From contig NC_092184.1 of NCBI RefSeq assembly GCF_043641665.1, positions 3,083,608 to 3,147,607 on the forward strand: 64,000 nucleotides of DNA, read 5' to 3'. The DNA comes from Enoplosus armatus. Its lineage: Eukaryota > Chordata > Actinopteri > Centrarchiformes > Enoplosidae. Shown piece after piece: positions 35,301 to 48,965 of the stretch. The position numbers and the translations under genes are program-made. A model generated the notes under the pieces. It was not told where the DNA came from, did not search any database, and saw only the letters and a list, made by a program, of their open reading frames with translations. Positions within the stretch are counted from its first letter, which is position 1, and each line of letters begins with the position of its first letter.

Positions 35301-38300
35301 CGTATGCTGCTTTTTGAACAAATGAGTTGTGATGCCTTTTATGCTACCACCCTCCTCAGGCATCACCTGTCAAAGAGTGCGTCCAGTAGCTTCTCCTTTT
35401 GCTTTCTAGGTGGCACTCCATTTTTTTTTTTTACTGCTCATACAAAAATTGTCTGGTAGTTGGGTTTCTTGTCGACAAAATAGTGAGTAAATAGTGTTGA
35501 ATAATGAGCTGGCAACGGGTTGACTCAGGCGACAGAGACAAGCAGCTATATGAAGACGTCAAGAGATTGTTCCTTTAAGTGCCGAAAGCTTATGATTATT
35601 CTCAAACCGACTTCTCCAGACTCAAGCCCCTGAGCAGAATCTAATGTTTGAATGTGCTCCCACCTCACACCGAAGCTGCGTGGTGTGTGTGTGTGTGTGT
35701 GTGTGGGCGGGCGGTGGCGGTGGCGGTGGGTGTGCGCATCACCGACTCTTGCCCTCTCTCGTTTTAACTCTCCTCATCTCCGTCTGTCTCTCTCCAGCCT
35801 CCCTCCACCTTTTTTCATACCCCTCCGTTCTCCCTTGGCGGGGGTGAGAGTCGCAGGTTGACAGCCTCACAGGTCTCCTCATTACGCCGTGTCTGAGCCA
35901 GCAGAGATTTATAGAGATAAAAGCAGTCTGGAGGGCAATAATGACCACGGGCTCTGATGCAGGAGGGGAAGGGGGGTGGAGGGGGGGCTCTGTCTGGCCG
36001 CTCGCTCTGCCTCGGATCGCTCGCTGTGCCGCCTAAATGACTTTGCCTCGTGTGAAATCAAACAGCAGAAAAAGTTACCTTCGATGTCGACTGCTCAATA
36101 TATATATTTAAATTCACACGTCTTTTTATACCTTTTTATTCCAAACCTCCCTCATATGTCTTCTAGCGTCCTATGTGACCTTCAAGCAGTCGACAGCATG
36201 AGGCGAACCGCTGCGTTTCATTCGCATTTTCCGAAAAAATATGAATTTATATGCATTTATATGTTCCCTGTCTTTAGAACTTCACAGACTCTGATGCTGC
36301 TTGCTATGAAATCAGGCATTTATTCCAGATATATGTAAGCCCATCGAAGCAAGACACAGGAATGAATGTAGGTTTTAGATTTCTCAGGTTATTCATAGTT
36401 ACTGACATGGAAATAAATGCCAATGTTTTTCCAATATATGGATATTGTTTCAGACCTAAAGCTGACCTCCACCCCCAAAGTCGTCTGATCTTAACTAGGT
36501 GTGGCTACAATTTCGTATTTCACTAAAACTGAAATTTCTGGGCTACCTATGAAAAAGGGTCTATTTTTTATTTTTTTTTTACAGCACATGAAAGTTGTTT
36601 GGTGTGTGAGGAATATGCGTGAGCTGAAGTGAACAGTCTGCTATTGCTCACTTTATGGATTTAAGTTAAAAACATTTATTCCAGCCTTCAAAGGAGGAGC
36701 AGTCTCGCATCTGTATGAAACCCGGCGGTCGTTTGGATTGTTCAGCTGAAAGCATTGATGCGTGCTGAGAGAGATTTCAAGGATCTGTGCCGGGGAGAAG
36801 TGGGAGCCGCTGACGGCCCTGTTTTTATACATCAGAGGTAATGGGAACATATGGTATGTTCACACAGTGTAGGTGGCGCTGTTCCCATCGGTGTCTGTCC
36901 TTTTATCTTTTATCTCAGCCACAGATCAAGTGTCTCCTCTCTAGCTGCCACACTTCACCGGTGGCCTCACGCCCAAGGACAAAGACGAGCAGCACAAGCC
37001 TTTTCTAGAAGGGTTGTAACATGTGGCTTGGCCATTTATTGAAAGTCGGTGAATACATATAACTGTATGTATTGTGTAACTAATCAGTCAATATTGCTGT
37101 TTATTCACCATTATTATTTTATTTGTTTGTTTGTTTGATTTTTTTTTTTTGCTGGCAAATTTAAGATTACGCAATGTCCTCCCCAAATTTCTGTGACATT
37201 TTTCCAGTTTTAATTAAAAAATGATTTACGGTCAAACCCCTTGACAGGGGACAATGAACTTCCATTTCTCTCTAAATGTACGGTCTATTCCATTTTCATT
37301 TTTATGACCATGTCCTATTTCTAAATCTGCACTTACTGTAACTATATGCCCCAGTTACGCTGCCCCCGTCAAGCAGTAGTGATGTTATAGAGCGTGCTCA
37401 GTTCCTCCTGGGTGTGGCTGCAGCTCCTCTGCCTTAAACCCACCACCACCACCACCACCACCATTACCCCCAGATTTATTCATCTTCACACCTGCACTCC
37501 CCCTGCCCTCCCTTTTACTTTCACCTCTCCTCCTCTATCCCCCGGGGTTAAAGGAGGACAGCACTGATAGTTGTTACACTATTGATTTTTTTTGTTGTTG
37601 CCAGTATTCGCTATCTTTTAATTTGACCGGTCTGTGTGAAAAAGGAAACGAAATAACGTAAATATTGACAGCAGAATGATATTTTAGCACAATAGCTATT
37701 TAATGTATCTGTAAAACTCCTAAAAAAAAAAAAGGTTTTCTCTATAATATTAAATATTCACTTAATAACAGTGGAAGTAAAAAAAAACAAACATCTTATT
37801 TATTAAGAGTTTAACAATCAGGGCTGTGTGGATGTGGTTTGATCAGATTTGTTTGACTGTCATCATATTCTGATTCAAATGTTGTAATTCTGATTGTTGC
37901 ACACAAGTATGTGACATCTCCTTTTTCCAACTGAGCCCCGCCCACTTCAAACCAGTCGGAAGAGCAGGCCTGTTACCAAACCAATGCATTACTGGTGCAG
38001 TTCCAGAGACAGACACACACTTCACCTGGCCAAAATGACAAATCCTGCCCGTTGCTCTTTTTGAATTGAAGAGTTGAGTTTGTGCAGTCAGTCAGGGACT
38101 GCACTCCAAAACACTTTGCCATTGTGGACATTCTTGCTAAGGCTTCATATTTTTTTTGTTGCTTATTTGCGCTCCGTGTCAGTGGGAGCACATGATGCTT
38201 GACGAGGGAAGCGTAAACCCAGGAGAAGCACTGCAAGTACTGACAAATGCTGAAAGAACAACAGCTCTAGTGAAAGAGAAAGAAGCGGCGAGGTGACACG
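29361..38300. other. long non-coding region, possible first intron
   Basis: No coding exon supported. Contains C tracts (about 29526-29549, 30008-30032, 33717-33730), A tracts (31634-31655), a (CA) run near 33297-33314 and a (GT) run at 35683-35704. A stretch at 33660-34130 resembles an eroded hAT-like element (GGGCAGGCCTAAG at one end, GGAGCCCCCTGGTGGC near the other). Blocks at 30170-30300 and 32100-32400 look unique and could be regulatory. Confidence 0.4.
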
Positions 38301-38400
38301 AGGAGTCAGACACGAAGGTGCTGATCCTTGGATTGAGTGGTCGGAGTTTTTCCTGTAGTTTCCCTTTGATAGGGTGTAGAACTGTTGGTGCTGTGAGCTT

Positions 38401-38434
38401 ATGGCCGAGGAGGCTCACAATGCTCAGCCTAAAG
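38401..38434 (+). CDS. candidate short first coding exon (partial)
   Basis: ATG at 38401 gives MAEEAHNAQPK plus one base and ends at a near-consensus donor (AAAG|GTAAGT). The ATG follows GTGAGCTT, a mediocre start context. Small hydrophilic N-terminal exons like this are typical of alternative first exons of large vertebrate genes. With only 11 codons this could be chance, and no partner exon is identified. Confidence 0.22.
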
Positions 38435-38639
38435 GTAAGTGAGGCTTCCATGTAAGGTCGCAGGTTTTGGTTTTTAAAGCTTCAAGTCACTGAACAGCTA
38501 CAGTATTCTCTCCAGATGACCTTTGGGTGACATCTGTACATGTAATGTCTGTCTCAGAGAGACAAATTGCTACTCAGCGAGCGGGAAAGGTAAACCAAGT
38601 GCTCTGAAAATGAGCCATTTTGCCCGGACTCGCTCCCTC

Positions 38640-38675
<36 letters not shown>

Positions 38676-41600
38676 TCCCAGTTCCATTTTCTGGTCCATT
38701 CATATGGTAATAGGGGTCAGGAGATGAGGGGGTTCTCACGTTCAATGTGAAACTTGGCCTTTTGTGTAGCCACGGCTCAAGCTGCCGCGACAGAGGCCAG
38801 AGGTGAAATTGAATTCAGCTGAAATTCCCCAGTGAGTCTGGCTTTGAGCTGGACTGTGCTGGACTGGACTGGCCTTGGTGCAAGGGTGCAAGCCACGGAG
38901 CTCTGTTTGGCTGGAGTTCCTGCGTGTCAGAGGACGTTGGCTTGGTAAACCTGTGGCTGAGCCAGGGCCGAGGGGAAATGTGTCATCTCTCGCCTGTCAT
39001 TAAGGTTTGATTGGCATGTTCGAGAACACATCAAAGACTTTTGGATCTGAAGCTGCCAGTACTTGATATATTGCTCCAATATCAGGGTCTTTAGTGCCCA
39101 AAACACAATCATTTAACAATTATTTGACGTTTATGCTAGAATAATCGAATGGGAATCAATCAATCAAAAGGAAACTAAAGCAGTCAATTGAAATCAACCT
39201 TATTATCGAAGAAGAACATAGATATTGGACAATTTGGCAAAACCCCAGATTACTTTCAGTAGTAACATTTTAAAATTCTTTCTTTCTACAATAACATGGC
39301 GACTTTGTTATGGTTAAGGTTAAGGTAAGGGAAAAATGGTTGTGGCAAATAGATTTTGGTTAAGGTTAGACAATTAAAACACTTGATTACGGTAAGTGAA
39401 GGATCGTGGTTACAGACAAGACTAGTCTACAGCCGAAGTACAGATGAGGCTGATGGGAGCGTCATCAGTTTTTTTGTGAATTTGGTCATAAACCAAAGTA
39501 TTGGACAAATTAAAACGTTGACCTGATGATGGCGCTTGATGAAAAGTTGAGGCATCAGCAAAGTACAAATCATCATGAGAGGGACAGGCGTTTCTGCATT
39601 TCATGGCACCTCACATCCAATAATTTCACCGAAAACCAAAAATGTCGACCTCATGGTGGTTCGACAGGAAAAGTCACCAAAGTCATTACGATTCAACGTC
39701 TGGGGACCGTGAATGGCGGTTCGTCCTTTAGTTGTTGAGTAATTTCGGTCTGGACCAAAGTGGTGCACAGAACTAAACAAACATTTCGATCCCTAAAGCC
39801 ACTAGCATGGCCAAAAAAACACGAATTCCATTGCAAGCCTGTGTCAGGACTCGAAGGCTTGCGCGAAAGTGGGACTTTGTAAATGCCCATCCACCGCCTC
39901 GACCTCGAAACCCATATTTTCCGGGCCTCTGCAAACGTCACACTGCTTTGTGAATTGGCACTGAACAATGGCACTGGATGTAAATAGTGAAATCGGGAAT
40001 TGCCCAATATGAACTTAACTCCCTGGTGTGCTGCACTGATTTAAAAGCAGACTAATGAAACGTGGTGCGTTAGCAGGGTGAAACAGGCTTTGTTGCAGGT
40101 TTTACAGACTTGGACCCATTTGAGGGAAGAAGTCTTTGTCTCTACTGACAAACCAATATATCGTGAGATTTGGGCTGACCCAAGGCTTTGACACCAACTT
40201 TGGGCTGTGTGACATTTAAAAGGTACACCCTCGAAATCTATTTATTTGGGTAATTGAATTATTCAGTTGCACGTGAAGGTTTGTAGCTCACATCAGTACG
40301 ATAGCATTTGGTTTGCGATGCTTGCAGTGACAAAAATACATTTAAATAACCAAACAGCCAGTTTGAAATATAAAAAAAAACATGTTTGCTGATGATAATC
40401 TGTGGACAAATTGTGCTATTTTCTACCGAAGTGCGCCTGTGATCTGCCTATCAGATGGTGTATTGTGAGAACTTTCACTCATGTCTGAGAAAGCCAAATT
40501 ACGTAATCACGCAGGAGTAATCAGATACTGAAGGTTGCAGGCAGATAAATCAAAGGCAATTTTGAGAATAACCTTGTTAAGGTAGCAGAGAATTTTTATG
40601 AATAGACTCCATTCTGTGTGTGTAACCTTGAGTAGCAGTGAGAGCATTTTTTTTTTTTTTTTCTTCAGAGATGTGATTGCAACCCTTTGCCATGCCTCCC
40701 TCAAAAACATATATTTGTGTCCTTGGGGCCTCCTACAAGCATGAGTCAGAGGCTAGATTTGTCACATTTACAAAAGATGTTAGCAACACAAACAATCACT
40801 CAATAAAACACCTCGAGTTTGTGACATCTAGAGTGGCAAAGGAATGAGGGTTTTTATTGGACATGTAAATGCAGCCGCGCAGGGAGTCGAATGTGTCTAA
40901 TGATAACACACTTCCACCACTTTGTTATTAGCAGCGAAGGTTTTAAGCACTGCCCGAGGTGTACGCATTTCATAAGCAGTCGCTCTACTTAACTACGCCG
41001 CATTTTCCTGTTCAGTGTTCCTGTTTCAGGAAAGACAAAGAAATGAGAGGTGCTATTTTTCAAACCGCTTTCAACGTCCACCCACAGCGGTAATTCGGGG
41101 AAATAGGAGACGGCTATTTCCAGCCAAACTAATGTTGTTGAAGGCCTCAGAGAGAGCAGCAACATGCCCTCAGACTGTTTAAAAAAAGAAAACAAAAAAG
41201 AAAAAAAGACCAAAGTGTGTTGGAAAATTCATAAGCGCCTTGCATCATAATTCAATCATATTTTGTTTATTTTCTTAGTAAAGGGAGTTATGGTCTGGGT
41301 AGAATCCATCAAGCCTCTCAAAGCATTCCTCAGAGACACACACACACACACACACACGCGTTATATATTAGGTGTCAGGGAGGGAGGGTAACAATCCTGT
41401 TTACAGTAGGAGCCTGTGTTTTCTATAGGAGGAGCCCGAGCTACCTGCCATTCTAATGTATTTACGGTGCAGGGGGAGTATGGAAGCAATTACAGGGCGG
41501 AATATTTGTGTCTTTAGCTGCTAAATGCTTCACTATGTACACCAGCTAGCTGCTAACTTTGTCTTTTTGTAGTTTGGTGCTGGTCTCTGGAAACAGCTGC

Positions 41601-41960
41601 CTGCTGCTGATGAAAATGGCACATATGAAAGCAGTCGTAGTGAACCAAAACAGTTAAGTTGTGGGGCCGTAAAAGAAAAAACGATGAGCTAAAAGATGCA
41701 ACAAAAAAAAAGCTCCTAGAGCCGAATGGGAACTGCAGACTTGGCCTCTCACGTTACGCACTGTCATTTGATGAAATGTTACGGTAATATTAAAATGTGG
41801 ATTGGAGCCGCTTTAAACAAACAACTTAACATTTGATAAATGCCTCTTTCGCTGAAAGCTTTCACAGATTGCAGCCCTGAACGCCTCGAAAAAAATACTC
41901 AAATACAAACAACAGTACAAACAAAGGGATCTGTTTTGTATTTCCAGTCGGTTTGGATGA
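38435..41960. other. non-coding region with interspersed repeats
   Basis: (CT) run at 38644-38673; TTAAGG-type tandem motifs at 39308-39370; an interspersed repeat at 39520-39775. No gene frame supported. (CA) run at 41337-41356. Confidence 0.4.
39520..39775 (+). repeat. interspersed repeat of a type very common in teleosts
   Basis: The string GACCTCATGGTGG, AAAGTCACCAAAGTCATTA, CTGGGGACCGTGAATG, TAGTTGTTGAG and TCTGGACCAAAGTGGTG is a diverged copy of a repeat I recognise from many fish genomes, where it is often found in introns. Non-coding. Confidence 0.6.
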
Positions 41961-41963
41961 AGT

Positions 41964-42673
41964 CAGTGGCGTGTGGTCCATCCGTTTGGGGCGCCCGCCC
42001 CTCCTGCAATTCCAATTGTGAAACACATATTTTAATGAAAAATCGTTAGTGTTTTTGTTGTGTTCTGTGTGTGTGTGTGTGTGTTGTTACTCTCACATAA
42101 ATCATACATTATAACAGAAACGTGCCATGACTCATAGAAGTACCACCTACAGTCTTTGTCTGTGTGTCGAAGGGGTCCACTTATCTACGCCCGACGGCGG
42201 TGTGTGTTATATTTTCGGCTTTCCCTGGTGGCCCCTGATTGGTTGACAAATTTTCCACCCTAAGAAATGCTGCCAAATTGGGCGATTTTCCGCCCATTTA
42301 GCGGGCTGCAGGATGGTTTCATGTCGGTGAAAATGAGCTTGGGTGGGTTGACAAAACTTTGGCCTGACTTGTCATGGTGCGGACGTGTTTTTCTTTCTTT
42401 TTCTTTTTTTCAATATTGATGTTATTTGCTGGCTAATAAATACATTTTACAACACCAACCTGGCGACACCGCCCAAGTAGCAAGAAGACTGATAGACAGA
42501 ACACGTCATTTAGGTTGGTTTTTAGTTAGCCTGCTTGTTTTTCGTGCTTGCGCGTGTCGGGGTTTGACAGAAGCAGCGCGCCTGTAAATGACACCAACAG
42601 TTTGCGCGGTTTACGTGACAGTATGGCGAGATTTAGTAGCCCCACCTAGTGGAAAAGTCACGCCACGCCACTG
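41964..42673. mobile_element. non-autonomous DNA transposon with terminal inverted repeats and target duplication
   Basis: The left end CAGTGGCGTGTGGT is matched by the right end, which in reverse complement reads CAGTGGCGTGGCGT. The element is about 710 bases and has no transposase frame. Directly outside both ends stands GATGAAG or ATGAAG (41956-41962 and 42674-42679), a likely 7-8 base target duplication. CAGTGG-type ends and a duplication of about 8 bases fit the hAT superfamily. Confidence 0.65.
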
Positions 42674-45600
42674 ATGAAGCAGAATAAAAACTAGCTACTT
42701 AGCATGAGCTGTGGTAGCCACCAGGCCCTGTAATCATCTGAGGCGAGGTGGCGGTCCTGTATCGGATGTTTAGTTAAAGGTTTGGTGCTGAGAGAAACTG
42801 AAAGATGTGACAGGCCATAAGCAGCAGCATGACACAGGCCTGATGGAGAGAGATGGATTTATCTGTTCTTCCGTTTCTCCTCCACTGCTGGCTTGGGGCC
42901 AGGCGCCACAGATAATGTTCGTTTTATCGCAAAACAAAATAAGGAAATCTGTTTTCCAAGAATCTTGGTATTTAGCATGTGTCACACTGAACTCGCCACA
43001 GCAACATTTTTATTAATACAAATTTTTCTTAACATTTTGACCGAAGTCAATAAGTTGAAGTCACATTTGTCATTGGATTGTTGTAAATTTGAGTCTAGTT
43101 TTAATCAACAAAGGACATTGCAGTCATCTTCAGACTTCCGTCTTCTCAGCCATGACTTCCCCCAGTTGTTGTCTTTTGTTTTTGTTTTGCGGTGCAAGAC
43201 ATAGCACAAACAAGTGCAACCAGCTGACGATGACCGTCCGCCTCCATGTTTGTTTGATTTTTCCTGAAGTCACGTTTGATCACGTTAGCTTAACTTTTTG
43301 TTTTGTTTTGTTTTGTTTTCAAAGGTTACTTTTGTTTAGTTTTAATCTGGTTTTTGTCAATTAAAAATAGTTGATATGATAATTATATACACTATGTTAA
43401 ACGGCATCACACTGGTTTAAACTTGGAGGTCCAGCAATGCAAAACACAGTCTAACTCTGTTCCAAAGATGGAAGTGGAAGTTCCAGGTTTATGTCACAAT
43501 AAACATGAGGCTGGAAGCCTTCATCTGGCCGCTCTGTGTCCTGTTTTGCTTCTTGTTCGTCATACTTCTTGCCTGTAGTTCCTTGAGTGTTTCATGTGTG
43601 AGCCTGCCTAGCTGGACAGATGATTGACAGCTGGTAATGAATTGTGGAGAAATGTGAGAGACCAGCGCGGCAAGAGGAAGTGCAATGAGGGGAGATAGGC
43701 GAATGAGAGTGCAGTAAATTAAAGCAGAGCTAAGGTGGGGGGGGGCTATCCCCAAGACTGCTTTATTTCATGGTGTGAAAAAGACTGCTTCTCACCACAA
43801 ACTATCGCCCCGTGTGACAGGTAATTATTTTGGCGGCCAGCAGACCTCCCCAAAGCCTCCCTGCCAACCCGATATCTGCACCTCTCTCAGGGGGCCATCT
43901 GTGCTCAGCTACCCCAGATAAGTGAGAGGAATGTGGGGCAGCCATGCTGTGATGTGAGGGGCTTGCCTGGAGCTTAGATCCTGGAGGCTGGGGCTCCACC
44001 CGGACTTTGTACATAATGGCAGAATGGAGGGAGAAGGGTTTAGGAGGCCGTGACAGACAGCAGGAGGTTTTTGGAGAGGTCGGCTGCAGGTGGCGGGTGA
44101 GTGTGTCTGTGTGTTTGGGGCAGGGGGGGGGGGGGGGCAATAGCAAGTGGACGTATTGTCTTATTAGAGGGGTCGCTAACACTAACACAAGAAAGTAACT
44201 TTTGAAAAGGTATAATCTTAGAAGCTATAGCTCCCAAGTTAATGACTTTGTCATGTTTAGGAAAGATTTTTTGTCCTGAGTATTAGATTTCATTTATATA
44301 CAAAAACCAGACGCGCTGTAATCTGTAATTTTTCTGTGTGGAACGGCCTAATAACACTGGGCCCAAGTGTGAATAAAGCTGAATTTGCCAGTACAGGTTT
44401 ATGCACACAATTGTATGACATTCGTATGTAGGATGTTGTGTTTCATGCATCTAGCATGTAAACCAACCATACATTATTTACAGCAAGTGACCCTTTACTA
44501 GAATTTTGATGCAGCACATTTGAGGAAGAAGAAGAGACTTTTTGCAAGCTGCATTAGCTGCAGTAGTTTGATTTAAAAAAAATAAAAAAAAATAAAAAAA
44601 ATGACAGGAAATTGTTCCAATGCAGAAACCTCTATATGTTTGACGATCTGGAAACATAACGGCTCAGCAGAGAGAGGGAGCACATCTGTAAATATGGCAG
44701 TTAACAGCGGTAATATTTAACCAGCTTCTCAAGATTGAATTTCACTGTTGTAATGAAGACACATCACTTGTATCCTCCTTCTCTGGCTTCAGTCTGACGT
44801 GTAAGATCAAACTTGTGCGCGCAGAAAGCCAGTGAAAGCAGAGCCCTCTCATACCTCCATTAATCCGACTCTACGTGTGCATTATTTCCACATGTGCACT
44901 ACGTATATATTTTTCTTTATTTGTGCTCGCCGGCTCGGAAGTGTAGGACCTAGATGTGCACACGGACACATGGGCAGGCTGAAGACATGCTTCAACACCT
45001 GCAGCTTGCCTCTGCGTTTTTTTTATATTATAGTATTGATTGTTCGGCACAGCTAGAAGCAGGTCAGCACTGCATGGAATCAGCACTCAGCGGCCACCTC
45101 GGTGGCTTCTCATGCTAATTATTGCAGTGCTTTAGTCACCTTGCTACAGGACAACGAGGAACAACGTAGAGCTGGGCTGAATTTCAATGGTTAAACGGCA
45201 AAACTAGAATTCATGAAGGAATTTGCATGAATCGGACACTGAAAAATGCATTTGTTAAATTGTTTTTGACACTAGTGCTGTATATACGTCCCACGCGTGG
45301 GACGAAAGGGCAAGTAGTTACTGTAGATTTGTATGAAGCTGTTTGTGCCAGTTCTGTTTGTGGGTTTGCAGCATATACTGCATTTGCATCCGTCTGATGT
45401 CCTCACTGCTGTTTAACGTGCATGGACGTCCGTGTCAGTTTGCCAGACGTTGTGCATGAACGCAAATGCTGTCACTGAACTGACGCACGAAGTCACGCAA
45501 CAGAGGCGATGGGCGAAGTTAAACGAGGCAAACAAGACTCAATCAAACGCGAGACAATGTACAGCAAGACAAATATGGGTGTAAACAAAGATGAGACGTG

Positions 45601-47629
45601 ACAGTGATATATGCCATTTTGAAACAAAAGAGGAAACATCAGGGGCCCCGATGTCGGCATAAAGCTGGCGGTTCCTGTCATGCAGTTCTTTTGCCAGTCT
45701 TCTAGGAGTTGTTGACGCAATAAAGACAAATAAAGTAGATGTATGTGCAATGAGACCTTTGCACTTTTGTATGGTGCATCCTCCACCGCTTTAATCACTA
45801 TACAGCTTGTCAGTCCAGGCCTTAATGAAACACCATTTTGTTAATCTGTGATTTACAGCTTTAATAACCCATTAAGGAGGAATGTGATGGGTTAGTATAG
45901 TTCACAGACAACTGGGACTGCTAAAAGTGAACTGTTGCGGCTGAAAAGTGTACTTTAAAACAAAGAGAAGAAGAAGAAACCAACATGAGGGTTGTTTGTT
46001 GAGTTGTTCTTTGCAACACATCATTGAGGCTCTATATGAATTCTTCTGATGTGAACATTACGCGCCATAGTACAACCTCCCTTGTTCTTGTAGAAGAAGT
46101 TGGAAGGTATGACAAATATCTGTAAAACCAACCACAACGGAAATAATAATTATAATATTCCGGTTGTTTTCGGCACTTATATCGCTGTCAAGGCTGTTTG
46201 CTAGGCTACGAGTCATAGGCAGGCGCCACGGGCTGTGACAGAATCTGTCAGTGTGCTAACGGTTAGCTGTCAGCAGCCGTTTAGCATTTAGCATTATGCC
46301 ATAACTGTAACTAGCGGCTGCAGTGGGTGCTGTTCAGCAAAAGTCACTTGGTCTCACGTGGAAGGAAACGTTATGGTTTGTAACAACTTTTATTTTCACG
46401 GCGCGGGCCGTTGGATCTGTCAGGTATCATAACATTACGCTCACCTAAAAGTAATTGTTCAAATGTCAGAACATTTAGCGTAGCGTCGCTACGTTCAAAC
46501 GAGGCCAGAAACGCAAGCGGCCAGACAATCAGCAAGTGCGATAGCAGTAAGTAATAACTGAACCGTCTGCCTTCGTTTTGTCTTCCAAATTAGTTTGACC
46601 AACCGTTGGGTTGCCGCTTGTGTTTGTTGCCCCAGTGGAGGAATTTTTAATGATGTTGCCAGATCTCAGCAATTACGTTTCTGAGTCGTTTTTGCTTTAA
46701 AAATGGGGAGCGACAGGGAGCGTGAACAAAAGCGTACTACGTATAAGCGTACTGAAATATTCTCTACAGCTATACAAAAAGCTTTTTTTTATTTTTTTAT
46801 CACGAGAGTACAGTAAGGATGCAAGTGGAACACTGTATGAAGACACAAAAGCATGTTGAAAATATACCACAGATGCAGAACTCAATAAAAAAAAAAAAAA
46901 GAAGAGTTGTTTGTTAACCTCCAGCGTCTTCATGATTGACAGAGAGCCTCGGAAGCAAACAAACACCTTTTTCTTTTAGTGTGAGTCAGTGTGAGGAGCA
47001 CAGGTGTTCTCGCACCGGCTTGCTATCATGCATCACACATCAGTCAGACCGTCAGCTAGCCAGCAGGTCATCCAACCAGTCCGCCAGTGTTTCATCTGCT
47101 CAGCCGGCAAGTTCATGATTCAGCCAGCCAAGCAGCCAGCCAGTGAGCCTGGCAGAGAGCAGCAGAGGAAAAGCATAAATAAAACATACTGTACAAGTGA
47201 AGGCTTTAGAAGTATCGAGCTTCTCAGTTCCTCTGGGCGCCAGACAACTCCCTCAATATTTCTTCTTTCAGACAACTTATTCTCACTGCATTACTTTATC
47301 TTTGCTCCCTGTATCGTTGTTCTGCGTCGTATACAGTATCGTTGCAGGTTTGGAATCAGAGAGTCTGGCGTTTGTTGATTTCTTCGATTGAATCCTGTTA
47401 ATTTAGCCGTAAATACGACTTCACCAATTCAATAATGTCAATTGTCCCCCCCCCCCCCCCTGTCATCTCAGATTTGACAGTCCAGGTCATAGACTGGAAA
47501 CTGCCATTTTCCCCCCGCGTAGTTCATTGGGTTCATTGTGTCGTTGTGTTACTCCATTTTCTTCTCGGCTGACATCTCTATTTATTTTACCGCCTTCGCT
47601 GGAGAACGTCGTCTCTTGTCCGTCTGCCT

Positions 47630-47666
<37 letters not shown>

Positions 47667-48819
47667 CCTCTCAGCTTCCTCTCTCTGCTGAGCCGTTAAA
47701 AAACACCGACGGTGCTGCTCTATATGTGCCCCAGCACAAGGTGCAGTATGCTGTGGCAACTGTAGCAACTTATGAGTTATAGCCCTGCAAGAGAGCCCAG
47801 GGCTGGAACACACTCAAAGGAAGGGGGGGGTCACTGCACTGTGTGTGTGTGTGTGTGTGTGTGTCTAGGTACAGGGTGTAACATTACCCTGTGGACCCCA
47901 TGCGTCAGTCCTCCCGTTTCCCATGTCCTATAAGGCAGTGCTGATTGATTGGAGAAAGTTAATGAACAGGTGAAAGCACCTCAGCTCACAGTAATGTAGA
48001 TTTTATTTTTTACAAGACAAAGCGGCGTTACAGTTTTAGGACACATACTCGTCCATACCCCCCTACCAGAGCCGTGTTTAAGTCTCTGAGACTTGAGAGT
48101 CAAAAAGCAGGTTTTCCCAGCAGTGCTTAGTTCGAAAATGACAAATAGCACAATCGCCAAAATCTCACCAAAACACTCTTTCACTTCAAGTTTGTTTTTG
48201 TGGAGTTGACTCACCATGTTTGACATGATAACAAATGAGCACATTGTGATTTGCTTAGACTGAAGTCCTGATATGCAAATGCTAATTAGCTGCACGCACA
48301 CATGGACGCATTGTGTTCAACTTAACTAGGTTCAACTTCAGTTTAAATAGTTAGATCATGGAGCGCAGTGTCCCTGCTGTGTTTACAATATGCATGTACC
48401 GTTACACATGGGTGACGGGTAAGTTCACTGTAAGTTCAGTCTTTTCAGTCAGTAGGCAGCCACCCCCCTCTGACGTCTTGTTTAAGACAGGGTGGGCGGC
48501 AGAGAAATAGGTTATTTCTAGCAATTAGTACAATAGGCAAGCGTAATACATATGAATCATAATCCTGAATATATAACAAAAAACGAAAAGGAGCACTTTA
48601 AATAACTAAAAGCAGGAACTAGCACGTAAATGAGGGATTTTAACGTCAGAATCGTTTTCACAGCTGCAGTCTGCAGTGGATACTCGTTTACGTGTATCCA
48701 CGAATACATTTAATAATGAAAAGAAGATAACTTCTTTAATTAATTATCCATGACGGCGTGGCAGAGCTCCAAAAGGCAAAACTATGCAAAACATTGCTTC
48801 TGTTCAGTATTTCTAGGTC

Positions 48820-48965
48820 AACGAGCCAAGTCTCTTCTGCTTTTGCCTGCAAGCCTCAAGTAAGTGGCGTACAGCAGACGAGTCCGATTGGAGTCGCAAG
48901 TCCTCAAGGGGTACGACTCGAGTCCGACCCCAAGTCCGAGTCTCAAGTCTCCAGCTCTGCCTCCA
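48820..48965 (+). repeat. AAGTC-rich interspersed repeat
   Basis: Repeated GAGTCCGA, CAAGTCC and CAAGTCTC motifs (GAGTCCGACCCCAAGTCCGA, then GTCTCAAGTCTCCAGCTCTG) match a known style of fish interspersed repeat end. Non-coding. Confidence 0.45.

Noticed and set aside
37440..37463. (CAC)n-like ACCACCACC run
   Set aside because: Short trinucleotide repeat in non-coding sequence. No poly-His coding frame around it.
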